Below, one piece after another: positions 5,566-9,648 of a stretch of 9,648 nucleotides of DNA; position 1 is the first letter of the stretch, and the number at the start of each line of letters is the position of its first letter. The stretch lies in contig CAYFMH010000063.1 of assembly GCA_964344165.1 (NCBI GenBank), positions 1 through 9,648 of the forward strand, given 5' to 3'. The notes under the pieces were generated by a model. It did not search any database and had not been told where the DNA came from. It worked only from the letters and a program-made list of their open reading frames with translations. The position numbers were made by a program, and so were the translations under genes. The DNA comes from CAYFMH01 sp964344165 (lineage in GTDB: Bacteria; Patescibacteriota; Gracilibacteria; UBA4473).

Positions 5566-6120
5566 ATGGAAAAAAAACGTTTTTTAGAGGCAGTTCAATC
5601 CGTTGTTCCTCCTTCTACTCGTGAACGTTGGCGTTCTCTAGCTCTGGCTATTCCTGTTGTTTCAGCTGTTTTTGGAGTTTTGGGGGGCATGCAAAAAGTT
5701 CATGCAGATTTTGATAATTGTGCGTCTTATTTGATGATACAAAGAATAATTCTTAGTGAACAAGTTAAACACTGTCAGCAACTTGTCATAAGAGCTGTTT
5801 TGCGGGACGATTCTATTGCTCCATTTCTGGAAGAAATGCCATGTCCATTTACTAAAGACGATGCAAGAGCAACCCTCTCTGAACACCATATTTCTATTCT
5901 TGAAGCTGCAGATGGCCAACTCTTCAAAGAAAAAAGAGAGTGGTGTGAAAAAATTGTAGCAAGGGCAATCCAGCTGGACAGTTCTATTGCTCCATTTTTG
6001 GAAGAAATGTCATGTCCATTTACTAAAGACGATGCAAGAAAAACCCTCTCTGAACGTCATATTTCTATTCTTGAGGAGGCAGCAGATCAACTCATTAAGG
6101 AGGAAAAAAATAAAAAATAA
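5566..6120 (+). CDS. Small exported protein with two tandem Cys-containing repeats
   Basis: I do not recognise this 184-residue protein. A charged N-terminus (to Arg23) and a hydrophobic stretch (about 25-41) ending in KVHA before DFDN look like a signal peptide cleaved after about residue 47, so it is probably secreted or cell-surface. The mature part has two 57-residue repeats (70-126 and 127-184), each with the core SIAPFLEEMxCPFTKDDAR and two cysteines 23 apart (70/93 and 127/150); Cys52 is extra. One disulfide per repeat is plausible. A charged Lys/Glu tail follows. At DNA level the repeats are offset by 171 bases, and the second half of each is much more alike than the first. It converges on gnd with a 9-base gap. 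Its promoter and leader match those of the 2608 gene. Confidence 0.72.
   Translation: MEKKRFLEAVQSVVPPSTRERWRSLALAIPVVSAVFGVLGGMQKVHADFDNCASYLMIQRIILSEQVKHCQQLVIRAVLRDDSIAPFLEEMPCPFTKDDARATLSEHHISILEAADGQLFKEKREWCEKIVARAIQLDSSIAPFLEEMSCPFTKDDARKTLSERHISILEEAADQLIKEEKNKK
5811..6084 (+). repeat. 171-bp-offset internal repeat in the 5566 gene
   Basis: Bases 5811-5906 and 5982-6077 align without gaps with about six mismatches, while the preceding 38 bases of each repeat are clearly more diverged. The uneven similarity suggests recent gene conversion or a partial re-duplication within an older repeat. Confidence 0.8.
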
Positions 6121-6129
6121 GAAAATTTA

Positions 6130-7533
6130 TTAGTTCCAGTTTGTATGAAATACGCCCTCCCGGTCAATCCGCTCATACGTATGCGCTCCAAAGAAATCCC
6201 TGAGCCCCTGGATGAAGTTCGCTGAATTTCGTTCATTGGTCATCGCCTCGAAGCTCGACAGAGCCGATCCGAGAGAAAAAAGCGGGATCCCATTTCCCAT
6301 CCCCAGACTCACGACTTCTCGGAAATCCGGAAGTGAATTTTTTAAATCTTTGACCAGGGCTGGGATTGCCAACAATTCTGTTTTCCCAGAGTCTTTGAAT
6401 GCCTCATGGAGCGTTCGCAGGATTTGTGCTCGGATGATACACCCGCCTTCCCAGATCCGAGCAATTTCAGCAAAGTTGAGGTTCCAATTTTGTTCGGCCG
6501 CGGCTTTTTTCATCAGCTGAAACCCTTGCGCATAGGCAATAAGCATCCCCGCATAGAGGGCATTCTCGAGTTTGCCGACCATTACTTTTTGATCGAGATC
6601 GAAGTTAGATTTTGGTTTATCATAGAGCTTTGCGAGACCTACTCGATCGGCTTTGAAGCTCGAGACCGTCCGGGCACACACCGCCTCGGTGATCGTCGAG
6701 AGCCCCACGCCTCGGTCGAGTCCTTCGATGGCGGTCCAACGACCAGTCCCTTTTTGACCCGCTTTGTCAAGGATTTTGTCGAGGAGGTATCCATCGGCGA
6801 GATCATCTTTTTTCCGTAAAATAGGCACTGCTATCTCAAAGAGAAACGACTGCAGCTTTCCTTCATTGTACCCCGCAAAAATATCAGCAATTTCGGGGGC
6901 AGAGAGGCCATATCCAACCGATAAAATCTCGTAGGCTTCCGCCATCATCTGCATCACGGCATATTCGATCCCGTTATGCACCATTTTGACGAAATGTCCG
7001 GCACCGTTTTCTCCCACATAGGTCACACACGACCCACCGGCAAAATCTTTGGCCGAAATAGCTTCTAAAATTGGCTGTAAGTCCTTCCAAATCGCCTCAT
7101 TTCCCCCTGGCATGATGCTCGGCCCATTGAGCGCCCCCTCTTCGCCTCCAGAGACCCCACAACCGAAGAAATTAAACCCATTCCCCGCACAAAATTCTTC
7201 TCGTCGGATGGTATCTGAATACAGAGAATTCCCACAATCGATGATGGTATCGCCCTGACTGAGGAAAGGCATGAGCTGTTCGATCACCCCGTCCACCGGG
7301 GCCCCCGCCTTCACCATCACGATGATTTTCCGAGGGGCTTTGATCGACTGTACGAATTCTTGTAAATCTTTTTGCCCAACCAAGTTTTCACCCCCGAAAT
7401 CTTGAATAAATTCATCCGTTACCTCTGGTGTCCGATTGTAGACTGAAACTCGGAAACCATTATTGGCGATGTTTCGAGCGAGATTGGCGCCCATAACGGC
7501 AAGTCCGATGAGACCGATGTGTGATTTTCCCAT
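6130..7533 (-). CDS. gnd: 6-phosphogluconate dehydrogenase, decarboxylating
   Basis: It oxidises 6-phosphogluconate to ribulose 5-phosphate and CO2 with NADP+, in the cytosolic oxidative pentose phosphate pathway. Its 467 residues are the standard length. The Rossmann motif GLIGLAVMG (7-15) and NRT (33-35) indicate NADP preference. The substrate and catalytic region includes GVSGGEEGA (126-134), Lys183 and Glu190 within FVKMVHNGIEYAVMQ. The C-terminal signature AHTYERIDREGVFHTNW (450-466) is intact, with the substrate-binding Arg455 and His463. The ATG at 7533 gives the canonical N-terminus. It lies downstream of the MurJ gene on the same strand with a 92-base gap of short repeats, so co-transcription is possible but unproven. 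No glucose-6-phosphate dehydrogenase gene is in the window. Confidence 0.97.
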   Translation of the reverse strand: MGKSHIGLIGLAVMGANLARNIANNGFRVSVYNRTPEVTDEFIQDFGGENLVGQKDLQEFVQSIKAPRKIIVMVKAGAPVDGVIEQLMPFLSQGDTIIDCGNSLYSDTIRREEFCAGNGFNFFGCGVSGGEEGALNGPSIMPGGNEAIWKDLQPILEAISAKDFAGGSCVTYVGENGAGHFVKMVHNGIEYAVMQMMAEAYEILSVGYGLSAPEIADIFAGYNEGKLQSFLFEIAVPILRKKDDLADGYLLDKILDKAGQKGTGRWTAIEGLDRGVGLSTITEAVCARTVSSFKADRVGLAKLYDKPKSNFDLDQKVMVGKLENALYAGMLIAYAQGFQLMKKAAAEQNWNLNFAEIARIWEGGCIIRAQILRTLHEAFKDSGKTELLAIPALVKDLKNSLPDFREVVSLGMGNGIPLFSLGSALSSFEAMTNERNSANFIQGLRDFFGAHTYERIDREGVFHTNWN

Positions 7534-7625
7534 TATAAAAATTTAAAGCCTTCAAATCTTAAATTTAAATCTGCAATCTGCAATCTAAAATCTTCATCTG
7601 CGTAATCTGTGCAATCTGCAAAAAA
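7534..7625. repeat. Degenerate short-repeat spacer between murJ and gnd
   Basis: The spacer contains CAATCTGCAATCTGCAATCT-like units (for example around 7570-7590 and 7602-7622) mixed with AAATTTAAAT runs. It looks like simple-sequence intergenic DNA of the same character as the AATYAYGA repeats before hflX. I see no terminator or clear promoter in it. Confidence 0.5.
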
Positions 7626-8924
7626 TCAGTGTTTCTGTCCCTTCAGCCTTCGCATCACGGCAATCGTAAAAATCCCGGCTGAGAGAAAATTCGCTGTGAA
7701 ATTACCCCAGGCCAATCCCAAGATAGCCATCTCTCGAGGCAAAATCACCAAGCTCAGAACTGCGGCCAGCACAGTGGCACAAAAAAGCGAAAAAGCATTG
7801 ATGGCCAGGGGCGTCCGCGTGTCATCATTGGCCAAGAAAAATCGAGAAAGGATTGGGATTAAACACGCCGCCGGCAGAGAAATCACGGTCCAAAAAAAGA
7901 CTGTCTTCGTTTTCTCGAGCATTGGTCCGGAGAGGTTAAAAATCAGCTGCAAAATCTCTGACGCAAAAAACGCACAAATCACAGACGCCGGGACACAAAA
8001 AAATAAAATCCACTTTGTACTACTGAGCAAAATAGCTTTTTGTTTCTCATGATCGTGCTTGGCTTTTGCCATTCGCGGGAAGGCCGAGTTGGCCACCGAA
8101 TATCCCACGATCGAGAGGAGGAAGTGTCCTAAGTTTGATCCCAGAGAAAAAGCCGCCACAGACCCAGTCAAAAGAAAACTCGCGATGATCACATCGGCCG
8201 TCTGATTGATCTGAAAAGCGGCATTACTCAGTACCCGACGAGTGAAATCTCCGGTGAAGTTTTGCCAGGCTTCAGCTGGCTTTTTCCAAAAAAGACCAAA
8301 AGTCCCACCAATCCGAAAGAAATTAAAAACCGTGATGAAGAAGTGCAAAATCGATCCAAAGATCGCCGAAAACCCAACTCCGGCAATCCCAAATTGATTT
8401 TGCCAAAAGATCAATCCCGCACAAACCCCTCCTGTATAAAAAACCGGCGCCACCGCAATCGAAAAAAACTGATGACGATGCTGGAGAAACGCTGAAAAAA
8501 TAGCCGATACCGACAAAATAAAAACCGAACCAAAAAGTAGCTGCACCAAAGGCACCATCTGATCCTGCAGTTCGGCACTAAATCCACTGGCAAAAAGTGG
8601 AATTAAAAATTCTGCTCCTAGTATTCCGGCTCCGGACAAGAGCCCAAAAAATACGGCCACCCCCCAGAGGAAACTCGAGAAAAACTCTTTTTCTTTTTGT
8701 TTATCCAGATGGGATATTCGTGGTAAAATAATCGCCGAGACGGTCGCTCCCACGAGCAAAAAGAAGAAAAAATCAGGCACTCGAAAACTGGCAAAGATCA
8801 AATCTACCAACTCTCCAGCGCCAAAAATCTCTACGAAGAGTCGGTCCCGCCACAAAGCAAAACACTTCGACAAGATCGCCGAGATCCCTAGGAGGGTGCC
8901 GTCACGGAGGAGTAGTTTTTTCAC
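7626..8924 (-). CDS. murJ: MurJ/MviN-type lipid II flippase, short form
   Basis: This polytopic membrane protein of the MOP/MviN family is probably the lipid II flippase of peptidoglycan synthesis. At 432 residues with about 12 hydrophobic segments it is shorter than typical MurJ (around 500 residues, 14 segments), so the last two helices seem absent. The N-terminus keeps WRDRLFVEIFGAG followed by Asp41, and ASFRVPD (45-51), matching the conserved RD, GAGxxxDAF and FRIPN pattern. The usual LRRxFAEGA that follows is FFFFLLVGA (52-60), so the paired arginines of the central cavity are missing. The ATG at 8924 starts a typical N-terminus; the gene ends in TGA at 7626. A divergent gene starts at 9022. 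A related MATE-like or polysaccharide flippase is the alternative. Confidence 0.82.
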   Translation of the reverse strand: MKKLLLRDGTLLGISAILSKCFALWRDRLFVEIFGAGELVDLIFASFRVPDFFFFLLVGATVSAIILPRISHLDKQKEKEFFSSFLWGVAVFFGLLSGAGILGAEFLIPLFASGFSAELQDQMVPLVQLLFGSVFILSVSAIFSAFLQHRHQFFSIAVAPVFYTGGVCAGLIFWQNQFGIAGVGFSAIFGSILHFFITVFNFFRIGGTFGLFWKKPAEAWQNFTGDFTRRVLSNAAFQINQTADVIIASFLLTGSVAAFSLGSNLGHFLLSIVGYSVANSAFPRMAKAKHDHEKQKAILLSSTKWILFFCVPASVICAFFASEILQLIFNLSGPMLEKTKTVFFWTVISLPAACLIPILSRFFLANDDTRTPLAINAFSLFCATVLAAVLSLVILPREMAILGLAWGNFTANFLSAGIFTIAVMRRLKGQKH

Positions 8925-8964
8925 GGAGACGAAGGTAGCGGAAAATTTAGTTTTTGGGAATGGT

Positions 8965-8993
8965 TTGATTTTTTATTTCTAAAAAAATAAATT
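8965..8993 (+). promoter_or_regulatory. Possible promoter of the 9022 gene
   Basis: TTGATT (8965-8970) and TAAATT (8988-8993) are separated by 17 bases in the divergent spacer between murJ and the 9022 gene. Both boxes are imperfect and the region is AT-rich, so chance is a real alternative. Confidence 0.35.
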
Positions 8994-9021
8994 TCCCCTG
9001 TAATTTTTAATCTTAAAAAAA

Positions 9022-9648
9022 ATGGAAGAAAAAACTGATGTTTTAGAGCGACCAGGTGACGGCCCAAGTATGGATGAAATTCTTGCGAGTATTCGTCGGA
9101 TTTTGAGCGAAGATGGAGACTACGAAACAGGGTTTGAAACCGTTGGAGAATTAATCGAGCATATAAAATCTGGGCGAATGGAGCCGAATGGAAGCTATGG
9201 GATGTTTCAATCTGATGCGGCTATGTTAAAATTTCGAGGGACTCCAAAATCAGAGGAAATATTAGCCGATATTCGAACGGAAAATGAAAAACAGGGCAGA
9301 GGAAATATTGTCATCCCAGAAACCGATATAGAATTAATTAATTTTTCGGCCTGCCCCAAGTGCGAAACTATTCATACTTTTCAGGATTTAGAACGTTATT
9401 ATTCCAGGCCTGTTCCAATGCAAGAGGTTGATATGAGACAACAAATGCGAAAAGACACTCGGGTTTGCTGCAAAGAATGTCGTGAATATTTTTTACCAGC
9501 TCTCATTATTGTGGACGGAACTCCGGTAGACGAAACCCAGTTTCTCTGTCGTATGCAGGCGATTGATGCGATTGAAGGAGTTGTGGATCGTCCAACCCGA
9601 ATATCGAAATTAAAAAGCAGAAAAGAACTGATAAGAAAGGATAACACG
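9022..9648 (+). CDS. Zinc-ribbon-like protein with PopZ-like N-terminal peptide (partial)
   Basis: The frame opens at the ATG at 9022 and runs for 209 codons without a stop to the window edge, so the 3' end is missing. Residues 16-31 read SMDEILASIRRILSED, very close to the N-terminal signature of alphaproteobacterial PopZ/DUF2497 proteins. A weaker echo, SEEILADIRTENE, follows at 77-89. Further on, CPKC (111-114) and CCKEC (149-153), about 35 residues apart, could form one zinc site. The region after 155 is basic and helical. There is no signal peptide or membrane segment. The start follows an A-rich leader without a Shine-Dalgarno motif. I cannot assign a function; a polar organiser is one idea from the peptide alone. 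Confidence 0.75.
   Translation, partial: MEEKTDVLERPGDGPSMDEILASIRRILSEDGDYETGFETVGELIEHIKSGRMEPNGSYGMFQSDAAMLKFRGTPKSEEILADIRTENEKQGRGNIVIPETDIELINFSACPKCETIHTFQDLERYYSRPVPMQEVDMRQQMRKDTRVCCKECREYFLPALIIVDGTPVDETQFLCRMQAIDAIEGVVDRPTRISKLKSRKELIRKDNT

Noticed and set aside
6406..6819. Plus-strand open frame of 137 codons inside gnd.
   Set aside because: It is antisense to a canonical 6-phosphogluconate dehydrogenase; its composition follows the codon structure of gnd.
7531..7628. Reading TGA as glycine would extend MurJ by 30 codons to a TAATG overlap with the gnd start, and would extend the 2608 gene by 16 codons to a TAA at about 3103.
   Set aside because: All long genes are complete in the standard code with no in-frame TGA, and their glycines are GGN. 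The MurJ extension is short-repeat DNA. The open stretch is probably chance.
9399..9647. Reverse-strand open frame at the right edge.
   Set aside because: It lies antisense to the 9022 frame, which has recognisable motifs and stays open for 209 codons.

Overview
The window reads as a chromosomal segment of a bacterium using the standard genetic code. It has moderate-GC housekeeping genes, visibly more AT-rich small hypothetical genes, almost no Shine-Dalgarno motifs, and divergent, compact versions of familiar proteins. This look fits a Candidate Phyla Radiation (Patescibacteria) lineage with code 11, but that placement is inference from gene style, not from a marker gene.

Layout. Bases 213-2479 (+) hold an ArsB/NhaD-type ion transporter followed closely by an eIF-2B-like protein, probably one operon. 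Next come a small AT-rich hypothetical gene (2608-3054, +), a REP-like palindrome, and a degraded copy of the 3' end of the eIF-2B-like gene (3197-3291). HflX GTPase (3390-4484, +) follows. A convergent small hypothetical gene (4489-4992, -) lies 4 bases beyond it, then an inverted-repeat element and a degraded copy of the 3' end of hflX (5247-5320). A hairpin-rich stretch leads into a gene for a small exported, cysteine-containing, internally duplicated protein (5566-6120, +). On the minus strand are 6-phosphogluconate dehydrogenase (gnd, 6130-7533) and a short MurJ-type flippase (7626-8924). Divergent from MurJ, a gene running off the right edge (from 9022) encodes a zinc-ribbon-like protein whose N-terminus carries a PopZ/DUF2497-like peptide.

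The most interesting signal is a repeated architecture. Twice, a core gene is followed by a small cargo gene, then a palindromic element, then a second copy of that core gene's own 3' end. The repeat offsets are 812 and 836 bases. The duplicated 3' ends differ mostly at synonymous positions, so they derive from once-functional genes, as expected if about 0.8-kb cassettes were added downstream of the core genes by recombination in their 3' ends. Two of the three cargo genes share a nearly identical promoter and leader (TTGACA, 17-base spacer, TATA box, conserved 5' UTR). The third cargo-like unit (5321-6120) is also about 0.8 kb. No integrase or transposase gene is present, so the mechanism is unknown.

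Functionally, gnd (oxidative pentose phosphate pathway), HflX (ribosome rescue), MurJ (lipid II export) and the antiporter are ordinary cell maintenance. The small genes and the right-edge gene have no function I can assign.
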